From the NCBI RefSeq assembly GCF_024345205.1, contig NZ_BROC01000002.1, positions 62,001 to 126,000 of the forward strand: DNA of 64,000 nucleotides, in the 5' to 3' direction. The notes under the pieces are model-generated. The model did no database searches. It had not been told where the DNA came from and worked only from the letters and a program-made list of their open reading frames with translations. Below, piece after piece: positions 16,221-25,376 of this stretch (positions are counted from its first letter, which is position 1; each line of letters starts with the position of its first letter). Origin of the DNA: Lapidilactobacillus luobeiensis (GTDB lineage: Bacteria; Bacillota; Bacilli; Lactobacillales; Lactobacillaceae). A program made the translations under genes and the position numbers.

Positions 16221-16233
16221 TGAAACGCTTACA
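16221..16233 (+). promoter_or_regulatory. LacI-family operator or cre-like site before alpha-galactosidase
   Basis: TGAAACGCTTACA lies 20 bases before the alpha-galactosidase start codon. It resembles the palindrome before the LacI gene and also a one-base-short cre. A small inverted repeat GGTCtGACC about 40 bases further upstream could belong to the AraC-type regulator. Confidence 0.5.
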
Positions 16234-16252
16234 GCTATTTTGGAGGATAAAC

Positions 16253-18448
16253 ATGAACGATTTGATCGAGTTTGATGAGACGCAGGGTCTGTTCCACTTA
16301 CACAATCAACAAATTTCGTACTTAATGGCAATCGAGGATTTTGGCCTCCTCAGTCATTTATACTTTGGTCCGGCAGTGGCCCAGTATCATGGTCAACGCC
16401 GTTATCCCCGCCGCGATCGCGGCTTTTCCGGGAATTTACCTGGCGCAGAAGATCGGCGCTTTTCCCCAGATACCTTGCCCCAAGAATTCAGTAGTAGTGG
16501 TGCTGGTGATTATCGAATCCCCGCCGCAGAGATCTACCAAGCCAATGGCAGTAAGGCGACGGACTTTGTTTATCAAGGGTATCAGATCCTGGCGGGGAAA
16601 CCGCAATTAGCCGGCTTGCCCGCGACCTTTGTTCAGGATCAGGCTGAGGCGGCAACTTTGGTGATCACCTTGGTGGATTCGGCCAGTCAGGTGGCCTTAG
16701 ATCTAAGTTACACGATTTATCGACAGCGACCGATCATTACTCGTGCGGTCTTGGTGCGCAACCAAGGTCAAACGCCTGTCCGTCTGAACAAAATCGCTTC
16801 GGTTCAATTGGATTTTCCGGCGACTGATCTCGAAGTGATCTCCTTGCCTGGCGCCCATGTTCGGGAACGGCAAGTCCAACGGGAGAAAATCGGCTACGGC
16901 GTGAAAAGTTTTGCCAGTCGTCGGGGCGCTACCAGTCATCAGATGAGTAACTTCATTAGTTTGGTCACACCGGCAACGACGGAAAATCAAGGCGCGGCTT
17001 ATGGTATCGAGTTGGTTTATTCTGGTAATCACGCCTTAGAATTGGAACAAGATCAGTTGGGCCAATTGCGGTTGGTGGCCGGGATCAATCAGGCTGACTT
17101 CTCATGGCAATTGGCGCCACTTGAGCAGTTTCAGACCCCAGAAGTGATCCTCGCCTACAGTGATCAAGGTCTCAATGGCTTGAGTCAAGCTTATCATCAT
17201 CTGCTCAAGGAGCGATTGGTGCGCAGCCCTTGGCAGAATCGACCGCGGCCGATCCTAGTCAACAATTGGGAAGCGACTTACTTCGATTTCGATGAAGCGA
17301 AATTGCGGCCGATCGTGGATCAAGCCGCCGAATTAGGCTTAGAAATGTTCGTGCTCGATGACGGTTGGTTTGGTCATCGCGATAACGATCGCTCCTCGTT
17401 AGGCGATTGGGTCGTGGACCAACGCAAATTTCCCCAAGGGCTGACTCATTTCACTAACTATGTTCATCAAAAGGGCTTGAAATTCGGCCTGTGGTTTGAA
17501 CCTGAGATGATCTCGCGGGATTCGGCGCTGTACCACGCCCATCCAGATTATCTGTTGGCCGCACCGGATCGCCAACCAGCGCCAAGTCGCGATCAATTCG
17601 TCCTAGACTTGGGCCGGGCGGAAGTTCGCGAGAATATCTACCAACAAATGGCGGCGATTTTGGCAACGGGACAGATCGACTATGTGAAATGGGATATGAA
17701 TCGTCATTTCGCCGATCTGTTCTCCGACGCCTTACCAGCGGATCGTCAAGGTGAGGTCAGTCATCGCTACATGTTGGGCCTGTATGCCTTACTGGAACGA
17801 TTGACTCAGAATTTTCCCCAGATCCTGTGGGAAGGCTGTTCTGGCGGTGGCGGCCGCTTTGATGCCGGCATGGCCTATTACATGCCGCAGATCTGGACCA
17901 GCGATAATACTGACTCGGTGGCGCGGTTGGCGATCCAGTGGGGCACGTCGCTGGTTTATCCGCCGTCCCTGATGACCGCCCATGTTTCCGCCGTCCCTAA
18001 TCATCAAACCGGACGCACGACCTCAATGGCGCTGCGTGGCGATGTGGCGATGAGTGGGATGTTCGGCTATGAATTGGATCTGACCAAATTGACGCCGGCC
18101 GAGAAGCAGGCAGTCAAAGTGCAGATCGCCACGGATCAACAATACCGTGCTTTGGTGCAACAAGGTGATTTTTATCGGCTGAGCGCACCTGAAACGCCAG
18201 CGGGTTGCGCCTGGTCCTTTGTGGCGGCGGATCGCTCGGAAATGTTGGCCTTTGCGTTCAGCGAGTTGAGTCAGGCCCAACCAGCCTTTCAGTTGATCAA
18301 GTTTGTGGGCCTGGATCCACAGCGCCAGTATCAAGATCAAGCGACGCGGCAAGTCTATGGCGGCGACGAGCTGATGAATTTAGGCTTGTACCGCCCAGTG
18401 GCCAGCGGTGATTTTCAGTCGTGGCGTTATCATTTTCGGGCACTTTAG
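16253..18448 (+). CDS. aga: alpha-galactosidase, glycoside hydrolase family 36
   Basis: The start chosen is ATG 16253 with site tggaggat; an upstream in-frame ATG at 16220 overlaps the operator. The product has 731 residues, the full length of GH36 enzymes. The nucleophile is Asp481 in YVKWDMNRHF and the acid/base is Asp551 in IWTSDNTDS; CSGGGGRFD and the N-terminal beta-sandwich are also present. It releases alpha-1,6-galactose from raffinose, melibiose and stachyose in the cytoplasm (no signal peptide). First gene of the operon, so imported raffinose becomes galactose plus sucrose, the latter used by the phosphorylase at 21557. Confidence 0.95.
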   Translation: MNDLIEFDETQGLFHLHNQQISYLMAIEDFGLLSHLYFGPAVAQYHGQRRYPRRDRGFSGNLPGAEDRRFSPDTLPQEFSSSGAGDYRIPAAEIYQANGSKATDFVYQGYQILAGKPQLAGLPATFVQDQAEAATLVITLVDSASQVALDLSYTIYRQRPIITRAVLVRNQGQTPVRLNKIASVQLDFPATDLEVISLPGAHVRERQVQREKIGYGVKSFASRRGATSHQMSNFISLVTPATTENQGAAYGIELVYSGNHALELEQDQLGQLRLVAGINQADFSWQLAPLEQFQTPEVILAYSDQGLNGLSQAYHHLLKERLVRSPWQNRPRPILVNNWEATYFDFDEAKLRPIVDQAAELGLEMFVLDDGWFGHRDNDRSSLGDWVVDQRKFPQGLTHFTNYVHQKGLKFGLWFEPEMISRDSALYHAHPDYLLAAPDRQPAPSRDQFVLDLGRAEVRENIYQQMAAILATGQIDYVKWDMNRHFADLFSDALPADRQGEVSHRYMLGLYALLERLTQNFPQILWEGCSGGGGRFDAGMAYYMPQIWTSDNTDSVARLAIQWGTSLVYPPSLMTAHVSAVPNHQTGRTTSMALRGDVAMSGMFGYELDLTKLTPAEKQAVKVQIATDQQYRALVQQGDFYRLSAPETPAGCAWSFVAADRSEMLAFAFSELSQAQPAFQLIKFVGLDPQRQYQDQATRQVYGGDELMNLGLYRPVASGDFQSWRYHFRAL

Positions 18449-18484
18449 TAGGATTTTTAGCGGAGTTAGGAGAGGTGATCCCAG

Positions 18485-19747
18485 ATGAAATGGGTCAAAA
18501 AAATTGGTTTAGGCCTAGTATTGAGCGCAAGTTTAGCTTTGGTCGGTTGTGGTCAGCAGAATCAAACCAGCCAAAATGGGGTTGAAACCATCGAGTATTT
18601 CAACCAGAAAAAGGAAATGTCCAAAACGCTGAAAGAAATCGCGGCGGATTTCGAAAAGGAAAATCCCAAGATCCATGTCAAAGTCGTGGATGTCCCTAAT
18701 CCGGGAGACGTGTTGAAGACGCGGATGTTGGCTGGTGATATTCCTGATGTGGTCAATCTCTATCCCCAAAATATTGATTTTCAAGAATGGGCCAAGGCCG
18801 GCTATTTCGAAGACCTGACGCAGAAATCATATTTAAAGCGGATCAAGAATAATTACGCGGAGAAGTTCGCCATCAACGATAAGATCTACAATGTCCCATT
18901 GAGCGCCAATGTTTATGGTTTTTACTATAACAAGACTGCCTTTAAGAAGTTAGGCTTGACACCGCCAAAAACTTGGGCTGAATTCGAGCAATTGGTGTCG
19001 ACGATCAAGGCCAAGAAGCAAACGGCTTTCGCGATCGCGGGGACGGAAGGCTGGACCTTGAATGGGTATCATCAGTTGGCTTTGGCCACGATCACGGGCG
19101 GCGGCAAACAGGCGAACCAGTTGCTGCGCTTCTCCAAGGTCAATGGCATCAGCGCGAAAAGTAAAGCGATGCAAGCGGACTTCAATCGGTTGGATCTCCT
19201 GCGCCGCCCTGGAGCGATGCAGAAGAACTGGCAAGGCGCCGGCTACAACGACGCGGTGGTGGCTTTCGCCAAAGGGAACGCGTTGATCATGCCGAATGGC
19301 TCCTGGGCCTTACCGGTGATCAAACAACAAGAGCCGAAATTCGAGATTGGGACCTTCGCTTTCCCCGCCGCTGAAGCGGGTAAAGAATTAACAGTCGGTT
19401 CCGCCGATCTGGCCATGTCGATCTCCGCGAAGAGCAAGCACAAGAAAGCAGCCAATAAGTTCGTCGAGTATTTCACGCGGGCAACCACGATGCAGAAGTA
19501 TTACGACGTGGACGGCTCTCCGGTAGCGGTCAAAGGGGTCAAAACCAAGAAAAACGCGACGGAATTGGCTGGGTTGACGCGCTTAGCGTTTACCAAACGG
19601 CACATGGTTTGGCTGGCGCAAGATTGGACCAGTGAAAATGACTTCTTCACCGCCACGACCAATTATTTGTCCACGGGCAATAAGCAAGAGTTGGTCCGTG
19701 ACTTGAACACCTTCTTCAATCCAATGAAAGCCGACGTCAAAAAATAG
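18485..19747 (+). CDS. msmE: sugar ABC transporter substrate-binding lipoprotein (MsmE-like)
   Basis: A 420-residue extracellular solute-binding protein (SBP_bac family 1). Signal peptide with lipobox LALVGC, acylated Cys at residue 22. The mature part has the usual open and close motifs (VETIEYFNQKKEMSKTLKEIAADFEKENP, AGDIPDVVNLYP, GFYYNKTAFKKLGLTPPKTWAEFEQL). Start ATG 18485 with site aggagaggtg. Its place between alpha-galactosidase and two permease genes identifies it as the raffinose-type oligosaccharide receptor. Confidence 0.93.
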   Translation: MKWVKKIGLGLVLSASLALVGCGQQNQTSQNGVETIEYFNQKKEMSKTLKEIAADFEKENPKIHVKVVDVPNPGDVLKTRMLAGDIPDVVNLYPQNIDFQEWAKAGYFEDLTQKSYLKRIKNNYAEKFAINDKIYNVPLSANVYGFYYNKTAFKKLGLTPPKTWAEFEQLVSTIKAKKQTAFAIAGTEGWTLNGYHQLALATITGGGKQANQLLRFSKVNGISAKSKAMQADFNRLDLLRRPGAMQKNWQGAGYNDAVVAFAKGNALIMPNGSWALPVIKQQEPKFEIGTFAFPAAEAGKELTVGSADLAMSISAKSKHKKAANKFVEYFTRATTMQKYYDVDGSPVAVKGVKTKKNATELAGLTRLAFTKRHMVWLAQDWTSENDFFTATTNYLSTGNKQELVRDLNTFFNPMKADVKK

Positions 19748-19758
19748 GGGGTAACATC

Positions 19759-20631
19759 ATGAAATTCAAAGCGTTTTGTAGCCGTAATTGGGCCTGGCTT
19801 TTCTTGATCGTGCCAGTCCTGTTACAATTGATCTTTTTCTATTTTCCTATGTTTCAAGGTGCCTTCTACAGTCTGACGAACTGGACTGGGCTGACGTACA
19901 ACTTTGATTTTATCGGGCTCAACAATTATCGAATCTTGATGAGTGATCCCAAGTTCATGAAGGCGATCGGATTCACCTTGATTATCACCGCCTGCATGAT
20001 CGTCGGCGAGATCGGTTTGGGCATTTGGATCGCCCGGGCCCTGAATTCGAAAATCAAAGGTCGGACTTTCTTCCGAGCTTGGTTCTTCTTCCCAGCAGTC
20101 TTGTCAGGACTGATCGTGTCCTTGATCTTCAAGCAGGTCTTCAACTACGGCTTGCCGAAGCTAGGCACGATGCTGGGCATCAAGGCGCTGGAGACCAGCT
20201 TGCTAGGGACAACCACAGGCGCGGTGATCGCGGTGATCTTCGTGATGTTGTGGCAAGGTGTGGCGATGCCGATCATTATTTTCTTGGCGGGGTTACAGAG
20301 TATTCCCCAAGAAATCATCGAGGCGGCTCACATGGACGGCGCCAATAACAAGCAAGTCTTCTGGAAAATCGAATTGACTTATTTGCTGCCGAGCATTTCG
20401 ATGGTCTTCATTATGGCGTTGAAAGGCGGCTTGACCGCTTTTGATCAGATCTTTGCCTTGACTGGCGGCGGTCCTAGCGATGCTACGACTTCACTGGGTT
20501 TGTTGGTTTACAACTACGCCTTCAAAAACAACCAATATGGTTACGCCAACGCGATTTCCTTAGTGCTGTTCGTTTTGATCGGGATCGTGTCCTTGGTTCA
20601 AATCAGACTATCGCGGAAATATGAGATTTAA
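19759..20631 (+). CDS. msmF: sugar ABC transporter permease (MsmF-like)
   Basis: A 290-residue inner-membrane permease with six predicted helices, starting at ATG 19759 (site agggggtaa). The EAA loop that docks the ATPase is EIIEAAHMDGANNKQVFWKIELTYLLP. Belongs to the MalF/UgpA side of carbohydrate ABC importers. Translated next to MsmE and MsmG. Confidence 0.93.
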   Translation: MKFKAFCSRNWAWLFLIVPVLLQLIFFYFPMFQGAFYSLTNWTGLTYNFDFIGLNNYRILMSDPKFMKAIGFTLIITACMIVGEIGLGIWIARALNSKIKGRTFFRAWFFFPAVLSGLIVSLIFKQVFNYGLPKLGTMLGIKALETSLLGTTTGAVIAVIFVMLWQGVAMPIIIFLAGLQSIPQEIIEAAHMDGANNKQVFWKIELTYLLPSISMVFIMALKGGLTAFDQIFALTGGGPSDATTSLGLLVYNYAFKNNQYGYANAISLVLFVLIGIVSLVQIRLSRKYEI

Positions 20632-20644
20632 GGAGGGATCCACC

Positions 20645-21478
20645 ATGAAAGAGACAAAACAAAAAGATAATATCGGCAAGTACGTGCTCCTGATCGCAGG
20701 TGCGATCCTGATCCTGATTCCCTTATTGGTCACGATCTTCAGCTCTTTCAAGAAAACCAAAGACATCATGGAGAATTTCTTCGGCTTTCCTAATCCCGGC
20801 ACTTGGGACAACTATGCCCGGCTGTTAAGCGATGGCATCGGTCGTTATTTCTGGAACTCCACGGTGATCACCGTGCTGTCCGTGTTGGTGGTCATGGCTT
20901 TTGTTCCAATGGCGGCCTTCGCCTTAGCCCGGAAAATGAGCCGTTCCAAGGCTTTCAGTTTTATGTATTTATTCTTGATTTTAGGGATTTTCGTGCCGTT
21001 CCAAGTGATTATGATCCCGATCACGGTCATGATGAACAAATTAGGTCTCGCCAACATGTGGGGCTTGATCATCTTGTATTTGACCTATGCGATCCCGCAA
21101 ACACTGTTCCTGTACGTTGGCTTCATCAAAATGAACGTCCCTGTTAGTCTGGACGAGGCGGCGGAATTAGATGGCGCTGGCAAATTCACCACTTACTTCA
21201 AAATCGTTTTCCCAATGTTGAAACCAATGCATGCCACGACGTTGATCATCAACGCATTGTGGTTCTGGAACGATTTCATGTTGCCGTTACTGATTCTGAA
21301 CAAGGATTCCAAAGTATGGACCTTGCCCTTGTTCCAGTACAACTACACCGGCCAGTATTTCAACGATTACGGACCAAGTTTCGCGTCGTATGTTGTCGGG
21401 ATCATCACGATCACGATCGTTTATCTGGTTTTCCAAAAGAACATTATTTCCGGGATGAGCAATGGCGCGGTCAAATAA
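20645..21478 (+). CDS. msmG: sugar ABC transporter permease (MsmG-like)
   Basis: A 277-residue permease from ATG 20645 (site aggaggga); an in-frame upstream start at 20621 overlaps the previous gene. Six hydrophobic segments and the EAA loop SLDEAAELDGAGKFTTYFKIVFPML. MalG/UgpE type. The operon encodes no nucleotide-binding subunit, so an MsmK-type ATPase must come from elsewhere in the genome. Confidence 0.93.
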   Translation: MKETKQKDNIGKYVLLIAGAILILIPLLVTIFSSFKKTKDIMENFFGFPNPGTWDNYARLLSDGIGRYFWNSTVITVLSVLVVMAFVPMAAFALARKMSRSKAFSFMYLFLILGIFVPFQVIMIPITVMMNKLGLANMWGLIILYLTYAIPQTLFLYVGFIKMNVPVSLDEAAELDGAGKFTTYFKIVFPMLKPMHATTLIINALWFWNDFMLPLLILNKDSKVWTLPLFQYNYTGQYFNDYGPSFASYVVGIITITIVYLVFQKNIISGMSNGAVK

Positions 21479-21556
21479 CGACCAGCCAGTTGATGCGGTC
21501 AGCCACTTACTCGTCGATCGGGTTGCAACGCAGGCAGGCCAACAAGGAGGCCAACA

Positions 21557-22999
21557 ATGAAGTTGAAAAATCAAGTGATGTTGATTACTTATGGTGACAG
21601 TCTTGGGAGCGATATCGCTGCTGTTCACCGAAATTTGAACCAATATTTCCAAGCGGCGATCGGAAACGTGCATCTGTTGCCTTATTTTCCTTCGACAGGT
21701 GATCGGGGCTTTGCGCCTAGCGATTACCGCCAAGTCGATCCCCAGTTGGGCGATTGGCCAGCCGTGACTGCTTTGGCGGCGGACTATCCGTTGATGAGCG
21801 ACTTCATGATCAATCACTTATCCCGCCAGTCCCCGCAATTTCAAGATTTTCAACAAAAGGGGGCGGCCAGCGCTTATCGGGATTTGTTCTTGCGTTGGGA
21901 TCGCTTTTGGCCGGTGGGCCGCCCGACTGAGGCTGATGTGGCCTTGATCTATAAACGGAAAGATCGGGCGCCAGAACAAACGATCACCTTTCAAGATGGC
22001 ACTACGGCGGCGATCTGGAACACGTTTGGTCCGGAACAGCTGGACTTGGATGTGCGGCAACCAGTGACCATGGACTTCATTCGAACGACGCTAACTGAAT
22101 TGATCCAGCGTGGCTCGGGCATGATCCGGTTAGACGCGTTCGCGTATGCCATCAAGAAATTGGATAGCAATGACTTCTTCGTGGAGCCTGAGATCTGGAT
22201 GCTTTTGGCTGAGGTTGCCGCGATTGCCCGGGAACAAGGCGCGGAACTGTTGCCCGAGATCCACGAACATTATTCGATCCAACGTAAATTGACGGACCAT
22301 GGTTATTGGACGTATGACTTCGCCTTGCCAATGGTGGTGCTCCACGCGTTGTATAGCGGCACGACCACGCGCTTGGCCGCTTGGCTGGCTGCCAGTCCCA
22401 TGCGGCAGTTCACGACTTTGGATACCCATGATGGGATTGGCGTTGTGGATGTTCGCGATATTTTGACCCCGGCAGAGATCGATTTCACCGTGGCTGAATT
22501 GTATAAGGTTGGCGCCAATGTGAAACGGAAATATTCCAGCGCCGCCTATCACAATTTGGATATTTACCAATTGAATACTACTTATTATTCCGCGTTAGGC
22601 GATGATGATCGTCGCTACTTCCTGAGCCGCTTGCTGCAAATGTTCGCGCCCGGGATCCCGCAGGTTTATTATGTCGGTCTTCTGGCCGGGAAAAATGATT
22701 TGGCCTTGTTGGAGGCGACCAAAGAGGGCCGCAATATCAATCGCCATTATTATACGGATGCGGAAATTGCCACTGAGGTCCAACGCCCAGTGGTCCAGGC
22801 GCTCTTGGCTCTCTTTGCTTTCCGCAATCAAAGCCCGGCTTTTGATTTAGCGGGGACGATCACGGTAACCACGCCGACACCGCAAAGCATTGTGATCACC
22901 CGGGAAAATCAAGCCGGGACAGTGCAAGCGCAATTGACCGCTGATTTACAGCGGCTGACTTATTCGGTAACTGAAAATGGTCAAGCTGTGACCTTTTAA
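21557..22999 (+). CDS. gtfA: sucrose phosphorylase (GH13_18)
   Basis: A 480-residue enzyme (ATG 21557, site aaggagg). Opening [13 protein letters not shown] and typical family length. Catalytic residues can be read: nucleophile Asp193 ([13 protein letters not shown]), acid/base Glu234 ([11 protein letters not shown]), and transition-state stabiliser Asp in TLDTHDGIG. It converts sucrose and phosphate to glucose-1-phosphate and fructose in the cytoplasm. Last gene of the alpha-galactoside operon, acting on sucrose released by the alpha-galactosidase; this order matches msm/raf operons of streptococci and lactobacilli. Confidence 0.95.
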   Translation: MKLKNQVMLITYGDSLGSDIAAVHRNLNQYFQAAIGNVHLLPYFPSTGDRGFAPSDYRQVDPQLGDWPAVTALAADYPLMSDFMINHLSRQSPQFQDFQQKGAASAYRDLFLRWDRFWPVGRPTEADVALIYKRKDRAPEQTITFQDGTTAAIWNTFGPEQLDLDVRQPVTMDFIRTTLTELIQRGSGMIRLDAFAYAIKKLDSNDFFVEPEIWMLLAEVAAIAREQGAELLPEIHEHYSIQRKLTDHGYWTYDFALPMVVLHALYSGTTTRLAAWLAASPMRQFTTLDTHDGIGVVDVRDILTPAEIDFTVAELYKVGANVKRKYSSAAYHNLDIYQLNTTYYSALGDDDRRYFLSRLLQMFAPGIPQVYYVGLLAGKNDLALLEATKEGRNINRHYYTDAEIATEVQRPVVQALLALFAFRNQSPAFDLAGTITVTTPTPQSIVITRENQAGTVQAQLTADLQRLTYSVTENGQAVTF

Positions 23000-23004
23000 A
23001 AAGG

Positions 23005-23360
23005 TGTGGGCGTTGGTGGTTGGCAGATGTGGTGGGGCTCCAGGTCGGGCTGGGGTGGTGGAACGCATAGCTTGACTGCGTCTTGCACTGCGCGCTGCGG
23101 GGTGAGCTCGCTGTGGGCGCTGTTTTGAGCCAATCCGCAAAGTGCGCGGCTTGTCTCAAAATCAGGCCTTGTCCTAAGCGGTAAACCGCCAAAACGCGTT
23201 CCACACAACTGCTTTTTGCGCCGATACGCAATTTCACTGGATTGATGCAATCAATCCAGTGAAATTGCTAGTCGTGCTCAAAAGCAACTCGTTGTGTTCC
23301 ACGCTCTCATTTAATTTCACGGCGATCTCACCCCGCAGCGCTCCGTTCCAGCCGCTCAAC
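23005..23360. other. highly structured non-coding block
   Basis: No gene is convincing here. The stretch holds a perfect 19-bp hairpin with a 3-nt loop (23228-23246 / 23250-23268), outer arms that also pair (ACACAAC...TGCTTTT left of it, with the complement of GCAACTCGTTGTGT right of it), and a distant inverted pair (GCGCTGCGGGGTGAG near 23090-23110 with CTCACCCCGCAGCGC near 23326-23342). Internal hairpins are GCGGTaaACCGC and TTTTGAG...CTCAAAA. GC content is higher than in its flanks. Confidence 0.6.
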
Positions 23361-23407
23361 GTTATATCTCATTCCCAGTTTCGGTAACAAATAGTTATCA
23401 AATTATG

Positions 23408-23486
23408 AGTGCCCTGATCAAAACGAGTTCGTCCGTCGAGGAAGTTGTCAGACGGCGGGAGCGTTGTTTGGTCAGGACACTTTTTG
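23408..23486 (+). terminator. large terminator-like hairpin
   Basis: Long imperfect stem AGTGcCCTGA.CAAA / TTTGGTCAGGaCACT enclosing a second stem (CCGTC / GACGG), directly followed by TTTTT. Probably the terminator of the alpha-galactoside operon or of transcripts from the structured block before it. Confidence 0.6.
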
Positions 23487-23648
23487 TGGATTCTTGACTA
23501 ACTGATTTCCTTGGGTAAGGAATTGGGAGCGGCGGCTTTGCCCAATACTTGGCTGAGACCTGGGGGGCAAGTCTGCGCGACCTAGTTAATTTGTTGGCGA
23601 CATTGGCTATCGTGGTACACTAGAGGGAACAAGAATAGGAGTGGGGAA

Positions 23649-24254
23649 ATGTTATCACGCGCAAGTTTTACTGTTTTTGAGGAGCCGACGCTATCGGGAC
23701 GTTTGCAACGGATCCGTGCCGAGGTCGACCCTGATTTTGAAACGCTGGGTGGCTTGATCTTACAGCAAATGCAGCCGCAAGTCGCCGCGCCGCTTTATTT
23801 ACACGTGGCCAAGCATTTGCGGCGCCACAAGAATCCGCCGGTGGACACTTGGTTGGCCATCAGTACCTATCAGCGCGGTTACAAAATGTTGCCCCATTTC
23901 GAGGTGGGCTTGTGGGCTGATCGGTTGTTTGTGACGTTAGATCTTCTGGCGGACATGCAGCAACGCGCCGCGCGGGCAGAGTGGCTTGTGGCCCACCAAA
24001 CGCAATTAGCTGGATTGGCCGTGCCGCAGATCAGCACGGATCATACCAGTCCTAACGCGCAGCCTTTGACCACAGCGACTTTGCAAGCCGCGCTGGACCG
24101 TTATCAGCAGGTCAAAAGTGGCGAGTTCATTCTGGGCAGTTGGGTCTTAGCAGCCGATCCACGTTTCACCGAACCTGAGCGGATCCAACAATTGATTTTG
24201 GCCCAGATCCAGGCCTTGACGCCGTTGTATCGGGAATTGATGGCGTTGGACTGA
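23649..24254 (+). CDS. UPF0637 / DUF1054 family protein (YktB-like)
   Basis: A 201-residue protein (ATG 23649, site taggagtgggg). The family motifs are visible: LYLHVAKHLRRHKNPPVDTWLAI and YQRGYKMLPHFEVGLWADRLFVTL. The family is common in Firmicutes and its function is not known. A possible promoter TTGGCG, 16 bp, TACACT lies about 45 bases upstream. Monocistronic. Confidence 0.88.
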   Translation: MLSRASFTVFEEPTLSGRLQRIRAEVDPDFETLGGLILQQMQPQVAAPLYLHVAKHLRRHKNPPVDTWLAISTYQRGYKMLPHFEVGLWADRLFVTLDLLADMQQRAARAEWLVAHQTQLAGLAVPQISTDHTSPNAQPLTTATLQAALDRYQQVKSGEFILGSWVLAADPRFTEPERIQQLILAQIQALTPLYRELMALD

Positions 24255-24711
24255 TTTCATGATTTCGCGATCTCAAGGTGACGAGATGCCAGTAATAGTT
24301 CGGTAAGAATTTAGCACTCAGTCAACAATAATAGCGCAGGTTACGTTGACTTGATTAAGGCTTTTCTGACGGCTCCATCACTAAGATTGACAATAAATAA
24401 GCCAACCGCAACGCAAATCGTTGAAGTTGGCTTATTTGAGTTACTGAGCGGCAAAACTCGGTCTTTGATAATCTGCGCCTACTCATCAAGGCCTATCAAC
24501 TTTTTTACATCGAGGCGAGTGTGGCGCACCGTGTTTTGATTGTGGTCAGCGCCATCAAGATAATCTTTCAAAATCACCGCGCAAGTAAAACTGGCGCGTC
24601 ACGGCGGAGTATCCGTGGCTGAACTTGATAGTACGACCTCACGATGGCTCCTGCTAAAATTTGCTGATAACTAGGCGAGTACAAAATTTTGTTGTCGCTG
24701 TTAGAAAACTG
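24255..24711. other. gene-free interval with a strong hairpin
   Basis: No supported gene. A 12-bp inverted repeat AAATAAGCCAAC (24395-24406) / GTTGGCTTATTT (24426-24437) with an inner CAACG / CGTTG stem forms a 43-nt hairpin, possibly a terminator for the UPF0637 gene. A 60-codon open stretch at 24440-24622 has no start codon and no recognisable family. Confidence 0.5.
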
Positions 24712-24767
24712 TTGACAAATTTCATATCCGTGGTTATTCTATATCCATAGATAAACGACATCCACGA
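24712..24767 (+). promoter_or_regulatory. promoter with three 17-bp-spaced operator repeats
   Basis: -35 TTGACA (24712-24717), 17-bp spacer, -10 TATTCT (24735-24740). Three 10-bp direct repeats, ATATCCGTGG (24724), ATATCCATAG (24741) and ACATCCACGA (24758), are separated by exactly 7 bases each; they cover the spacer, the start point and the early leader. Probably the binding site of the Rrf2-type regulator encoded two genes down. Confidence 0.7.
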
Positions 24768-24782
24768 TACGAGGCGAAACGG

Positions 24783-25376
24783 ATGAATAAGCAAATTGTT
24801 TTATTTGGTGGTAACGGCTATTTGGGGCGGGAGTTGACCCGTCAATGGCATCAAGCTGACCCCACGGCCGAGTTTTGGATTCTTTCCCGTTCTGGGAGAA
24901 ATTCAGTCACATTGGCGAATTGTCATAATATCGCGGTCGACGTGACTGATCTGGCCGCGGTTTTGGCGGCGGTTCCCCACCAAATCGATTATGTCGTCGA
25001 TTTGGTGGGCCGCCCGGAAAAAGATCCGCAATTATCCGCGCGAATCAACGACGCGCCGGCGCGGACAATGCGCCAGCTGGCAGAACAACGTCATGCCCAA
25101 GCGATGGGCTTCATTGGTGGTCGGTTAGGCTCGGCCGCTTTCTTGGCTACCAAGCAGCGCCTGATCACAGAACTCAAGACCAGCTCAGTGCCCTTGGCGG
25201 TGGTGGCGCCAACGATCGTTTACGGCGCGGATCGTCACGACAAACTGGCGAAAATGATCCCGCTGTTACGTTTTTGTGGGCTGTTCGTGCCGAAAATGAA
25301 ACCTGTCCGGATCGAAACAGTCATCACCGCGTTACGACAGGGTTTACAGGAGGCCGCCAGTGAAAATCAAGCGTAG
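24783..25376 (+). CDS. NAD(P)-dependent epimerase/dehydratase-like protein
   Basis: A 197-residue short Rossmann protein with the dinucleotide loop GGNGYLGRELTRQW at residues 9-22, VVDLVGRPEKD, and AAFLATKQRLITELK containing a conserved Lys. Compared with full-length SDR epimerases it is short, resembling NmrA/YwnB-like atypical SDRs that bind NAD(P)H. Start ATG 24783 (site gaggcgaaac). Overlaps the Rrf2 regulator gene, so the pair forms one operon and the enzyme is likely part of the response that regulator controls. Substrate unknown. Confidence 0.8.
   Translation: MNKQIVLFGGNGYLGRELTRQWHQADPTAEFWILSRSGRNSVTLANCHNIAVDVTDLAAVLAAVPHQIDYVVDLVGRPEKDPQLSARINDAPARTMRQLAEQRHAQAMGFIGGRLGSAAFLATKQRLITELKTSSVPLAVVAPTIVYGADRHDKLAKMIPLLRFCGLFVPKMKPVRIETVITALRQGLQEAASENQA

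Noticed and set aside
23649-24254. Possible defence-system gene because of unusual surroundings
   Set aside because: The protein carries clear UPF0637/DUF1054 motifs and is a common housekeeping-type gene of unknown role.
24440-24622. 60-codon open stretch (NLRLLIKAYQLFYIEASV...)
   Set aside because: It has no start codon, no ribosome site and no family I recognise; at most a gene remnant.
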